From NCBI RefSeq assembly GCF_019703835.1, contig NZ_AP023055.1, positions 62,001 through 126,000 of the forward strand: a DNA stretch of 64,000 nucleotides, read 5' to 3'. Within the stretch, counting starts at the first letter, position 1, and every line of letters starts with the position of its first letter. The notes beneath the pieces are model-generated. The model did no database searches. It saw only the letters and a program-made list of their open reading frames with translations, and was not told where the DNA came from. Position numbers and translations under genes: made by a program. Below, piece after piece: positions 44,404 to 52,532 of the stretch. Origin of the DNA: Thaumasiovibrio subtropicus (GTDB lineage: Bacteria; Pseudomonadota; Gammaproteobacteria; Enterobacterales; Vibrionaceae).

Positions 44404-45080
44404 AAAAAATTGGCATTATTTTGGGGGGCGATGTCCCCTCTGTACTCACCGATAAACATGGCGATTATGCGTCGATGTTGATTGAGAAAACCGAAATACA
44501 TCGGCAGGCACAATGCGTTACCTATGATGCAACACTCGGCGAGCTACCCCAGGATCTCTCCAGTTACGATGCCTTTCTGATTGGTGGGAGTCCCTCTGGC
44601 GTGAACGATGGTTTGAGCTGGGTTGAAGGATTGGCAGAATTTGTGCGCCGCGCGCAACGTGAAATGAAGCGAGTGGCGGGGATCTGTTTTGGACATCAAG
44701 TAATTCACTATGCCCTTGGGGGCAAGGTCGCCCGAAATGCCCATGGCTGGCTTCTTGGTAACTACACGACGCAACATCTCGATAGTGGGGAGTCGCTTGC
44801 GTTGATTGCCATGCATCAAGACCAAGTGATTGAAGCGGCGGAAGGCTTTGAAGTCTATGCTAGTGCCGACTGTTGCCCTAACTACTGTACTGGCTATGGC
44901 GATCAGTTTTTGACTGTTCAAGGTCATCCAGAGTTTTCGGCGGCGTTCTTTGATGACTTTTTAGATGTTCGAAAAGGACGATTTAATCCGGATCTGTTTA
45001 ACCGTGCGAAAGCGAGTATCCACATGAGCAACGATGCTCGTGAAGTACTGGCTAAAATGCGGGCCTTTCTATTGTCGTAG
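44400..45080 (+). CDS. Class I glutamine amidotransferase-like protein, copy A
   Basis: 226 residues of the GuaA/GATase1-like fold: nucleophile elbow GICFGHQ (catalytic Cys) and the His-Glu pair in QGHPEFS. It also has two cysteine pairs (DCCPNYC) that its paralogue mostly lacks. No synthetase domain is attached, so it may hydrolyse a gamma-glutamyl or amide bond on its own, as PuuD-type hydrolases do. The ATG overlaps the permease stop by four bases, implying a joint task. A paralogue begins 579 bases downstream. Confidence 0.9.
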   Translation: MKKIGIILGGDVPSVLTDKHGDYASMLIEKTEIHRQAQCVTYDATLGELPQDLSSYDAFLIGGSPSGVNDGLSWVEGLAEFVRRAQREMKRVAGICFGHQVIHYALGGKVARNAHGWLLGNYTTQHLDSGESLALIAMHQDQVIEAAEGFEVYASADCCPNYCTGYGDQFLTVQGHPEFSAAFFDDFLDVRKGRFNPDLFNRAKASIHMSNDAREVLAKMRAFLLS

Positions 45081-45659
45081 TCGCTTCTGGGTAACGGCAT
45101 TGTACAAATACGTCAGTTGGCAAATGTGATGGTCAAGCACGATGTTGTTACCCGCTTTTCGGCCGTTGTTTATTACAACGATGAAGCTGGGTGTTAAATT
45201 ATTTGCCTTTTATATTAACTGTTTACTGCAAAGATTCGCCTAAGTGTAAGCAATGATGAATCACGTTTTCCGATGCAGGTTGTGGGGACGTTTGGTCATG
45301 ACAGGTGTGGGGAGTGATTGGCAGGCATAACACCATGCCGACGCATTCATAATACGTTACGTTTCGTACTCGCCTTAAATTATGAAATCAGTTGAAATGC
45401 CAATGTCATCTGCGGCGTATTCTCTGCAGTATGGTTTGAAAATGAACCGAGGATGCGAGTAAGCAACATGTTTACCGCGCATTGCCTACTCTGGTATTCA
45501 CCAGAGTCGATTTTAGCTTCCCAAGGAATAGGAAAAGGACTGATGCCGAGAGTATTCGGTAGTATCAGCTGATGTCGCTTTCCTTTCATCCCGATTGCCT
45601 TTCAATGTCGCAGCCTTGCGGTGCAACGGTCACCGTACTCTACTTGCTGTGGTTTAGAG
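45081..45659. other. Gene-free gap between the two amidotransferase paralogues
   Basis: No frame in this 579-base stretch is convincing. A minus-strand frame of 69 codons (45380-45589) has no recognisable features. The bases just before each paralogue look alike (GTGGTTGGGCT and GTGGTTTAGAG directly before ATG), so this gap may be what is left of a duplicated permease gene, but the similarity is too short to prove it. Confidence 0.4.
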
Positions 45660-46340
45660 ATGAAAAAAATTGGCATTATATTAGGTGGCGACTTGCCATC
45701 CTCCCTTGTCGCAAAGCATGGTGATTACGCCTCTATCTTAAAAGAGACAATGCGTATTGACCAACACGCGGAATGTATCACTTGGCATGCCGACAGAGGT
45801 GAATTGCCTGACGATATCACTGGCTATGACAGTTTTTTAATTGCAGGGCATCCTACGAGCGTCAATGAGGGCGAAGGTTGGATAGAAGGCTTAGCTGAAT
45901 TTGTCCGCCGCGCTCAACATGAGATGAAACGTGTCGCGGGGATCTGTTTCGGTCATCACCTTGTTCACTATGCGTTAGGGGGTAAAGTCGAGCCGAATGA
46001 CCAAGGTTGGCTAATGGGAAATTATGCGGCAGCGTTACCAACGAGTGGCCGTCCCCTGTCACTGATTTCTGCTTATAAAGAACAAGTCAGTGAAGCGGCG
46101 GAAGGGTTTAAGGTCATCGCAGGTGCAGATTGGTGTCCGAACTACTTTACTGGCCGTGGCGATCAGTTTCTCACTGTGCAGGGACACCCTGAATTTTCCA
46201 ATGATTTCTTTCATGATTACTTGCAGACGCGCCAAGATCGATTCTCTGCCGAGTTGCTAAATGCGGCAAAAAACAGCACCCGTTTTCGCAATGATGCGAG
46301 CTTGGTGCTGGCATTAATGAATGCATTTTTACTGGCATGA
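45660..46340 (+). CDS. Class I glutamine amidotransferase-like protein, copy B
   Basis: 226 residues, the same length as copy A and similar from end to end (both begin MKKIGIILGGD and share HGDYAS, EFVRRAQ, EMKRVAGICFGH and GDQFLTVQGHPEFS). The catalytic Cys-His-Glu set is intact; the elbow reads GICFGHH. The DCCPNYC stretch of copy A reads DWCPNYF here, so the extra cysteines are lost. The longer frame opens 13 codons upstream, but the conserved MKKIGI start is used. It is convergent with ileS and ends 51 bases before that gene's stop. Confidence 0.9.
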   Translation: MKKIGIILGGDLPSSLVAKHGDYASILKETMRIDQHAECITWHADRGELPDDITGYDSFLIAGHPTSVNEGEGWIEGLAEFVRRAQHEMKRVAGICFGHHLVHYALGGKVEPNDQGWLMGNYAAALPTSGRPLSLISAYKEQVSEAAEGFKVIAGADWCPNYFTGRGDQFLTVQGHPEFSNDFFHDYLQTRQDRFSAELLNAAKNSTRFRNDASLVLALMNAFLLA

Positions 46341-46391
46341 CACCAGCATGAGAGAAGTGGAGATGCACCTTACGGCGCATCTCGATAGCAC

Positions 46392-49300
46392 TTAGGCTTT
46401 AGTGATTTGAATGGCAATATTGCCAAATTCAAGCTGGTAGTCTTCTCCTGCTTGGTCTGAGAGGTCAAAGTCGAGCGCAACGGCGAGTGTTTCGTTCATC
46501 AAGTAGTCTTGATGAGCGGCGATCCACCCTTGTACGGTTTCTGATGTTCGCACTGATAGTGTAATTTTATCGGTGATGCCAAAATCGAGTGATTTACGTT
46601 GCTTTTGGATGCGGCTGATCACTTCACGCACCATTCCCTCAGCAATCAAGGTTTCTGTTAACTCTGGATCGAACTCCATCGAAATGTAGCGGTTCGATAC
46701 CGCATTGACTCCCTCTTTGGCTTTCCGATAAATGGCAATTTCATCGCTTCCGAAAGTTTCCCCATCAAGGGTTATCGTGCCTTGGTTTTGGAGTTGGTCG
46801 ATTTGGTCAGCGTTTAAGTTCGCAATCAAGTTAGCGAAGTGTTTCATCTGTTTGCCCAAGCGCTTTCCGAGTATTGGGAAGTTCGCCTTGGCATAGAGGT
46901 CGATAAACTGGTTTTCCTCGGTACTGAACGACAGCGCTTTAATATTGAGCTCAGATTCGATGTAGTTTGATAGCTGTTTAACATCATCCAACACCGCGGC
47001 ATCTCGATGGAGGATGGTCGCACGGCTGAGTGGTGTTTTCAGTTTAATTTTCAGTTCGTTGCGTTGCTGGCGTCCCATCACAACTAAATGTTGGAAGCGC
47101 TGGACACTTTGCTCAAGGGATGGGCGCTTGCGCGCTTTACTCGGTTGAGGGTAGTCGCACAGATGGACGGACAGCGGCAGCGTCGTTTGATCTTGGAAGG
47201 CTTTGAGCGCTTGGTAAATATGCTCTGATAAGAAAGGTGCAAAGGGCGCCATCAAGGTCGAGAAGGTGTTCAAACAGTAGTAAAGCGTGGCGTAAGCTTG
47301 CGCCTTGTCGTCATTCATTTCGGTTTGCCAGAAACGCGAACGGTTAAGGCGAATGTACCAATTGGTAAGATCTTCCAAGAACTCGAACAGTGGCGGCACG
47401 ACTTCATAGAGACGATAGGCTTGCATTTCTGCATTCACTTTCTCTTTCAAGCTCTCTAAGCGAGAGACGATCCATTGGTCGAGAATGTTGGTTTTACCCG
47501 TGTCTTCTGAGGCTTTCCAGCCATCGATATCAGCATAGGTTTTAAAGAACTTGAACCCGTTGTACCAAGGTAGCAGCACTTGGCGTACCATTTCTTGCAC
47601 ACCCGCATCGGCAAAGCGCTGTTCCTCCGCTTTGACTAACCCTGAATTGATGAGGTATAGGCGCAGCGCATCCGCACCGTATTGCTCCATGAGGCTATCG
47701 GGTGCGGTGTAGTTCTTGAGGCGCTTCGACATCTTTTTGCCGTCTTCGGCCATCACGATGCCGTTAACGATGACATTTTTGAATGCGGGCTTGCCAAACA
47801 AGCATTCACTCAGCACTTGCAGGGTGTAGAACCAGCCACGGGTTTGGTCAACGCCTTCAGCAATGAACGAGGCGGGGAAATTGGCTTCGAAGTGCGCCTT
47901 ATTTTCAAAGGGGTAGTGTTGCTGCGCATAAGGCATCGCCCCTGATTCAAACCAGCAATCGAAGACTTCAGAGATGCGATGGTAAGTGCCTTCTTCGCCA
48001 TCAAGCGAGAAAGTTAAATCATCAATATGGTCACGGTGCAGGTCGGTAACGGTTTCGCCCGTTAGCGAGGCGAGTTCTTCCATTGAGCCAATACAGTGGT
48101 GATTGCCAGTAACGTCATTAATCCAAATGGGTAAGGGGGTGCCCCAATAGCGGTTACGTGACACCGCCCAATCAATGGCGTTTTCTAGCCACTTACCCAT
48201 ACGGCCATCGCGAATATGCTCAGGTACCCACTGGATCTGTTGGTTGTTTTCTACCAACTTGTCGCGAATTGCCGTGACTTGCACATACCAAGAGGGGACG
48301 GTTCGATAGATGATGGGAGTGTCAGAGCGTGGGCAGAAAGGATAACTGTGCACTAAGGTTTCTTGGCGATAAAGTTGGCCATTCCCTTTCAATGTGGCGA
48401 TGATCTGCCTATCCGCGTCTTTCACGTAGCACTCTGCGAAATCAGTCACTTGTGCTGTGAATCGGCCGCGACTGTCGAGTGGACAGACACTGACTGTGAT
48501 ACCGTGATCACGGCAAACACGTTGGTCATCTTCACCAAAAGCGGGCGCCATGTGAACGATACCCGTTCCGCTGTCGACAGAGACAAAGTTATCAGCAAGC
48601 ACTTTAAATGCGCCATTTTCCTGCTGGTCAGCAAAGTAAGGGAACAGAGGCTGGTATGTGCGGCCAGCGAGATCTGCACCTTTTGCTTTCGCAAGCACTG
48701 CAACGTCATGACCTTTGGTGACATTCTCCAGTAGGGCTTCGGCAACCCAAACCGCTTTGCCGATCGTACTGTCTTGTACTTTGACGTAATCAATGCCTGC
48801 GTTGACACAAAGTGCGAGGTTAGAGGGCAGTGTCCATGGTGTGGTCGTCCATGCCGCTAGGTAGGCATCGTCATCAGCCAGTTTAAACAGGACAGTCACA
48901 GCAGGGTCTTGAACGTCTTTATAGTTTGAAGAAGCCTCAAAGTTCGAGAGGACGGTTTCAAGTTCGGTGGAGTAGGCAACCACTTTTTCCCCTTGATACA
49001 CCAAGCCTTTGTCCCACAACTGTTTGAACACCCACCAGACAGATTCCATGTACCAAGGTTCCATGGTGCGGTAATCGTTGTCGAAGTCGACCCAGCGACC
49101 GATACGCGTGATGGTTTTCTCCCACTCTTGGGTATAGCGCTGTACGATGCCACGGCATTCATTGTTGTATTTAGCGATACCAAACTTCTCAACGGCTTCT
49201 TTGGCCGACATGCCGAGGCTTTTATCGATCTCATGTTCGATCGGTAAGCCATGACAGTCCCAACCGAAACGGCGCTCGACATGATGCCCCAGCATGGTTT

Positions 49301-49523
49301 GGTAGCGGGGCACAATGTCTTTAATGGTGGAGGCGACAAGGTGGCCGTGATGCGGTAGGCCCGTTGCAAAAGGAGGCCCATCATAGAAGACAAACTCGGG
49401 TTTGCCTTTTGACTGTGCCAGCGATTGCTGGAAGATTTGATGGTCTTGCCAAAATTGCAGGACATCGTGTTCTGCATTGACAAAGGAGAAACTGCTGGAT
49501 GTCTGTTGTTGATCTGTTGCCAT
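46392..49523 (-). CDS. ileS: Isoleucyl-tRNA synthetase, eukaryote-like IleRS2 type
   Basis: 1043 residues, longer than the roughly 940 of the usual bacterial enzyme. The catalytic core has FYDGPPFATGLPHHGHL with HIGH-type motif HHGH near residue 60, and RRFGWDCHGLPIEHEIDK, close to the human cytosolic enzyme. The editing (CP1) domain lies around 200-400, and GKKMSKR is near 596. The C-terminal part lacks the four-Cys zinc site of IleRS1. IleRS2 enzymes are typically resistant to mupirocin. Whether a second, IleRS1-type gene exists cannot be seen here. Upstream is a complete isoleucine-codon attenuator. Confidence 0.95.
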   Translation of the reverse strand: MATDQQQTSSSFSFVNAEHDVLQFWQDHQIFQQSLAQSKGKPEFVFYDGPPFATGLPHHGHLVASTIKDIVPRYQTMLGHHVERRFGWDCHGLPIEHEIDKSLGMSAKEAVEKFGIAKYNNECRGIVQRYTQEWEKTITRIGRWVDFDNDYRTMEPWYMESVWWVFKQLWDKGLVYQGEKVVAYSTELETVLSNFEASSNYKDVQDPAVTVLFKLADDDAYLAAWTTTPWTLPSNLALCVNAGIDYVKVQDSTIGKAVWVAEALLENVTKGHDVAVLAKAKGADLAGRTYQPLFPYFADQQENGAFKVLADNFVSVDSGTGIVHMAPAFGEDDQRVCRDHGITVSVCPLDSRGRFTAQVTDFAECYVKDADRQIIATLKGNGQLYRQETLVHSYPFCPRSDTPIIYRTVPSWYVQVTAIRDKLVENNQQIQWVPEHIRDGRMGKWLENAIDWAVSRNRYWGTPLPIWINDVTGNHHCIGSMEELASLTGETVTDLHRDHIDDLTFSLDGEEGTYHRISEVFDCWFESGAMPYAQQHYPFENKAHFEANFPASFIAEGVDQTRGWFYTLQVLSECLFGKPAFKNVIVNGIVMAEDGKKMSKRLKNYTAPDSLMEQYGADALRLYLINSGLVKAEEQRFADAGVQEMVRQVLLPWYNGFKFFKTYADIDGWKASEDTGKTNILDQWIVSRLESLKEKVNAEMQAYRLYEVVPPLFEFLEDLTNWYIRLNRSRFWQTEMNDDKAQAYATLYYCLNTFSTLMAPFAPFLSEHIYQALKAFQDQTTLPLSVHLCDYPQPSKARKRPSLEQSVQRFQHLVVMGRQQRNELKIKLKTPLSRATILHRDAAVLDDVKQLSNYIESELNIKALSFSTEENQFIDLYAKANFPILGKRLGKQMKHFANLIANLNADQIDQLQNQGTITLDGETFGSDEIAIYRKAKEGVNAVSNRYISMEFDPELTETLIAEGMVREVISRIQKQRKSLDFGITDKITLSVRTSETVQGWIAAHQDYLMNETLAVALDFDLSDQAGEDYQLEFGNIAIQITKA

Positions 49524-49559
49524 ACCTGCCTCTGAGTTGTGTCCTAAGAGGCCAGTTAT

Positions 49560-49584
49560 GAAAAACCCGCCTCTTAGGCGGGTT
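49560..49584 (-). terminator. Attenuator terminator in the ileS leader
   Basis: Minus-strand hairpin AACCCGCC-TAAGA-GGCGGGTT followed by T residues, ending about 37 bases before the ileS start. Its 5' arm (CCCGCC, 49582-49577) can instead pair with GGUGGG at 49614-49609, next to the leader-peptide stop, giving an antiterminator. Confidence 0.9.
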
Positions 49585-49619
49585 CAATGTGTTCGTTGCG
49601 CAAACATTCCCACCATTTC

Positions 49620-49667
49620 CTATGAAATGATGATAATAATTCGGTGAAGGATTGCATGCGTATTCAT
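49620..49667 (-). CDS. Isoleucine-rich attenuator leader peptide of ileS
   Basis: ATG at 49667 encodes MNTHAILHRIIIIIS and stops at TAG (49622-49620): 15 residues with six isoleucines, five of them consecutive (codons ATT ATT ATC ATC ATT). It lies 97 bases upstream of the synthetase gene, in the same direction, directly before alternative antiterminator and terminator hairpins. Starvation for charged Ile-tRNA would stall the ribosome on the Ile run, free the GGUGGG segment after the stop codon and favour the antiterminator, as in the ilv leader of E. coli. No Shine-Dalgarno is visible; the predicted transcript start is at or next to the ATG, so translation may be leaderless. Confidence 0.9.
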   Translation of the reverse strand: MNTHAILHRIIIIIS

Positions 49668-49673
49668 AAAAGT

Positions 49674-49702
49674 AGGATTGCATTAACTTTAACCACTGTC
49701 AA
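49674..49702 (-). promoter_or_regulatory. Promoter of the ileS leader transcript
   Basis: A perfect -35 TTGACA (49702-49697), a 17-base spacer and a -10 AATCCT (49679-49674) preceded by TGC, an extended -10 element. The expected transcript start falls at about 49667, the A of the leader-peptide ATG. Confidence 0.65.
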
Positions 49703-49826
49703 TGTCCAAATGCGAGAGATTCGCAAACAAAGGTATCGACTTAAATATTTGTTGAGGGCGAGAATGGTGTCCAACGAGCACGAGTTAATCTCTACGTGCT
49801 CGCTGAACTCTTGATAACGTAACCGA

Positions 49827-51542
49827 TTAGTTACTTGACCAGTGTTTACCGTTTTCGGCGTTTAAGTACCATGTCTGCGATGCCAACCCGGCCGACTCTG
49901 CCCACGTTTTTAAGCTTGGGTATGCGGCTAGCACGTCGACGCGCTCATAAGGGTGCAGCCATTCTTCAGCAATGTTTAACCCCCAAGGCAGATTGCCGAC
50001 GGTAGAGTAATAGCGTCCGGCATCAATGTTGGAGTTGTCGTCTGCACTGCCAAACAGCGCTGAATTCGCTTTTTGGGTCGGTAAATGGTTCGGTAAGTGT
50101 ATTTCAATACCCCGCTGAAAGGTGTTAAAAATGAAAGGGTTGTATGGTGCTGAGCCGAGTAGATTTGAGGCGACGGGGGTGTTAAAAACCAACGTCGCTT
50201 GAATCGATACGGGCAAACGCGCATCGCCAGTCTCGGTATTGTAAAAGGTAAACTGCTCATCGCTGCGCAGGTATTCATTCGCGTTGTCCATCAACACAGC
50301 GACTATGGCGTTATCATGCCCTTCCTCAATGAAGCCTGACTGGGGCTCGCCCTCGATGAAGAGTGAACTAGTAGAGAGGTTGCTTTGTGTAGTGTTAGGA
50401 AAACTAATTGCGAAGCTATTGGCCTTTATTGCCCCTCTGGCGATCACGTCACCTTCGAATTGGATTTCGACAATATCGTTGTTGGCGTTTGCTATTTGGG
50501 TGAAAGCATAGTGGATCACAAAGTCATTGAGATCATAATCGCCTTTACTTGGCCAGGTGTCTTCAAAAGCCAAAGTGTAGAAACCATTTGTTGGTGTTCG
50601 AGTTGAGAAAGCTCTATTAGGGTCCAGTGGAAATGCATCTAAGCTATCTTCAACGCCGTCACCATCACTATCCCCAATGCGATGCCACGTAATATAAGTT
50701 GGTGAGCTTATTAAGCCATTGCTGTCTACAGCAACGACTTCGACCTGCCATTTTTCACCGAGAGCGGTATTGGCAGCAGGTAGGATTGCGGTTGTATTTT
50801 CTGGCTTTCCTGCAAATTCATCATCGACATAAAAGCCTTGTCCGACATCGACAAACCAGCGATAACGATAGGTCACGCTATCGCCATCCGGATCTGATGG
50901 GTTAGGCCCTATGACAGTGACGGAGAGATCTTCATCAACGCTCACCATGCCGTTAGGCACCGCTGAGAGGAGAGGTGCTGCTGGTGGTTCATTCTCGATA
51001 ATGGAGTAAGTGAGGGTGAGTTCACTGTAATCTAAAGTGGTCGCCCATGTCCGTTGTGTGTGGTTCATGTCGATATCGAGAGCCACATTAATTAAACCAT
51101 CGTCAGTGACCGAACTGATGGGTAAGGTAAAACTGGTTTCACTCCACGTGGCGTGTTGACCTTGGAGTAGGCCGGGAGAGAGGGCGGTGCCATCGACGCT
51201 GATGCCATCATATTCGCCATTGGTCCCATGGAAAGGTTCAGAATCTACGTCCCAGCCTCGAATGAAGAGCGTCGCTTCAATGAATTGCACGTTGGGAACC
51301 GCAAAGCCAGCAAAGCTATGTTGCCAAGTATAGTCTTCGTCGAACCAAGAATATTGATCGAAACCATAGCCATTGGGGGCAGTATAATGCGGTGGTGTAC
51401 TGGCGGCACTAATGCGTTGTGTGTAAGTGAAGGTACCATCACCATTGTCGACGGTTGATTCACTCGTTGGTGCTGTGATGGCGGAGCCAGAGAAGATCAC
51501 GGTGAAGGCAAGGGGCGCGATGTGATTGCGAGATAAAACCAT
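49827..51542 (-). CDS. LruC domain-containing secreted protein
   Basis: About 571 residues with a signal peptide (SRNHIAPLAFTVIFSGSAITA). The N-terminal beta-sandwich region is followed by Ig/cadherin-like repeats around 200-300, a calcium-binding type thrombospondin-3-like strip GDSDGDGVEDSLDAFPLDPNRA, and the C-terminal LruC/DUF4842 domain (WPSKGDYDLNDFVIHY and on). LruC proteins are exported surface proteins of unknown activity. The ATG at 51542 is used because it starts the signal peptide. It follows a lipoprotein gene by 10 bases, so the two are one operon. Confidence 0.88.
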   Translation of the reverse strand: MVLSRNHIAPLAFTVIFSGSAITAPTSESTVDNGDGTFTYTQRISAASTPPHYTAPNGYGFDQYSWFDEDYTWQHSFAGFAVPNVQFIEATLFIRGWDVDSEPFHGTNGEYDGISVDGTALSPGLLQGQHATWSETSFTLPISSVTDDGLINVALDIDMNHTQRTWATTLDYSELTLTYSIIENEPPAAPLLSAVPNGMVSVDEDLSVTVIGPNPSDPDGDSVTYRYRWFVDVGQGFYVDDEFAGKPENTTAILPAANTALGEKWQVEVVAVDSNGLISSPTYITWHRIGDSDGDGVEDSLDAFPLDPNRAFSTRTPTNGFYTLAFEDTWPSKGDYDLNDFVIHYAFTQIANANNDIVEIQFEGDVIARGAIKANSFAISFPNTTQSNLSTSSLFIEGEPQSGFIEEGHDNAIVAVLMDNANEYLRSDEQFTFYNTETGDARLPVSIQATLVFNTPVASNLLGSAPYNPFIFNTFQRGIEIHLPNHLPTQKANSALFGSADDNSNIDAGRYYSTVGNLPWGLNIAEEWLHPYERVDVLAAYPSLKTWAESAGLASQTWYLNAENGKHWSSN

Positions 51543-51552
51543 GATGAACTCC

Positions 51553-52098
51553 TCAGTCGAAAGCGACAGCAATGGGACAGGGTATTTCAGTGAGCGTGGC
51601 GATATCGTTTTGCTCGATCTGTATCTCACAAGCTATATCTTGAATTTGTACTCTAAAGGTGAGGCTGCTTAGGCTACTCGGTATGAGTAAATTGGGAGTG
51701 AACTGCCCAAACTGGTCACTTCTTACTGTGCCGATGAGCAATGGTGTTTGTCCTTCGCTTTGTACTGAATAAACTTGCACGATGTGATGACCTGCCAGAA
51801 AGGCATTTTCACCTTGAGCTTGAGTGATGCTGCTGGTGAGTTGCAGTGGGCGGTTGATACTTTCGGTCGTTTCCCAGTTGAAATCATTACTCACTACGAG
51901 TGAGCTAAACGTGTCTTTGACTGCTGGCGCAGGCGCTGGTGCGGGAGAGCTCCCTTCTGATGCGCCGCCCCCACCTCCGCAGCCTGCAATGATGAAGGTG
52001 AGTAATGTTGTTGCAAGCGGGTACTTCATGAATGAGAAACCCGTTTTTCTTGGCTGCCCTGTTGAGTTCGCTACTTGCTGGTAAAGTCTTCGGCACAT
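51553..52098 (-). CDS. Lipoprotein partner of the LruC protein
   Basis: About 181 residues. A lipoprotein signal with lipobox IIAGC is followed by GGGGGASEGS and a Pro/Ala linker (SPAPAPAPA), then a beta-rich domain of about 120 residues with two cysteines near the end (IACEIQ, EIPCPI). The ATG chosen has a strong AAAGGA Shine-Dalgarno but gives an n-region of more than 20 residues before the hydrophobic stretch. The internal ATG at 52029 (MKYPLATTLL) gives a more standard signal but has no clear ribosome site. It is probably cotranscribed with the LruC gene. Confidence 0.75.
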   Translation of the reverse strand: MCRRLYQQVANSTGQPRKTGFSFMKYPLATTLLTFIIAGCGGGGGASEGSSPAPAPAPAVKDTFSSLVVSNDFNWETTESINRPLQLTSSITQAQGENAFLAGHHIVQVYSVQSEGQTPLLIGTVRSDQFGQFTPNLLIPSSLSSLTFRVQIQDIACEIQIEQNDIATLTEIPCPIAVAFD

Positions 52099-52426
52099 GA
52101 TCGTTCCTTTCTCATCGTTATGCAATACGTTACCCACCTCAATCAATTTCCGTGCCGATCAATTGGCACAGCAGCGAAGGCTATTAACGCTTTGTCTATT
52201 CGTCGCCTTCATGACTACTTCTTGATTGGCCCACGAGACCTTCAAAGCAGTGCCTGGTTGACACGTTTTGTTACTCGCGCTGAATAATTATCTTGAGGTA
52301 GCGAGGGATAAATAGGGAAGTGAGAAGTAGAATAGCGTGAGTCAAAATTTGCATTTTGAAAGTGCTTTTACTCTATTTTCTCAATGTGGCTTTTTAATCT
52401 AGGCAAGAACATCATAGATAGACAGG

Positions 52427-52452
52427 CAAAAAAACCGCCTCATAGAGGCGGT
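52427..52452 (-). terminator. Terminator downstream of the GapDH gene
   Basis: A 7-bp stem ACCGCCT / AGGCGGT with a 5-base loop and, on the minus strand, seven T residues. Confidence 0.85.
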
Positions 52453-52476
52453 AAGATCGGGATGCATATCGTTATT

Positions 52477-52518
52477 ATGTTGTGGAGAGTTAATTACATG
52501 TTGTGGAGAGTTAACTAC
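52477..52518. repeat. 21-bp tandem duplication
   Basis: Two adjacent copies of ATGTTGTGGAGAGTTAATTAC differing at one base, just beyond the stop of the GapDH gene and before its terminator. It is probably a replication-slippage product. Confidence 0.85.
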
Positions 52519-52532
52519 GTTTTCTATGGCAT

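Larger units (their letters stand above)
52099..52532. other. Gap between the lipoprotein and GapDH genes
   Basis: This region holds the promoter of the lipoprotein/LruC operon, the terminator of the GapDH gene and a 21-bp tandem duplication. No gene is visible. Confidence 0.5.

Noticed and set aside
45380..45589. Transposase remnant between the amidotransferase paralogues
   Set aside because: I looked for IS-like protein motifs on both strands and found none; there are no terminal inverted repeats.
49523..49667. T-box riboswitch upstream of ileS
   Set aside because: There is no specifier loop or AGGGTGG T-box; the Ile-run ORF and paired hairpins explain the region as a ribosome-mediated attenuator.
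49381..49683. 100-codon minus-strand frame spanning the ileS leader and 5' end
   Set aside because: It overlaps both the leader peptide and the synthetase start in another frame and has no protein-like pattern.
49775..49802. Inverted repeat CGAGCACG / CGTGCTCG after the LruC gene as terminator
   Set aside because: There is no T run after it on the minus strand; it could be an end structure but support is weak.
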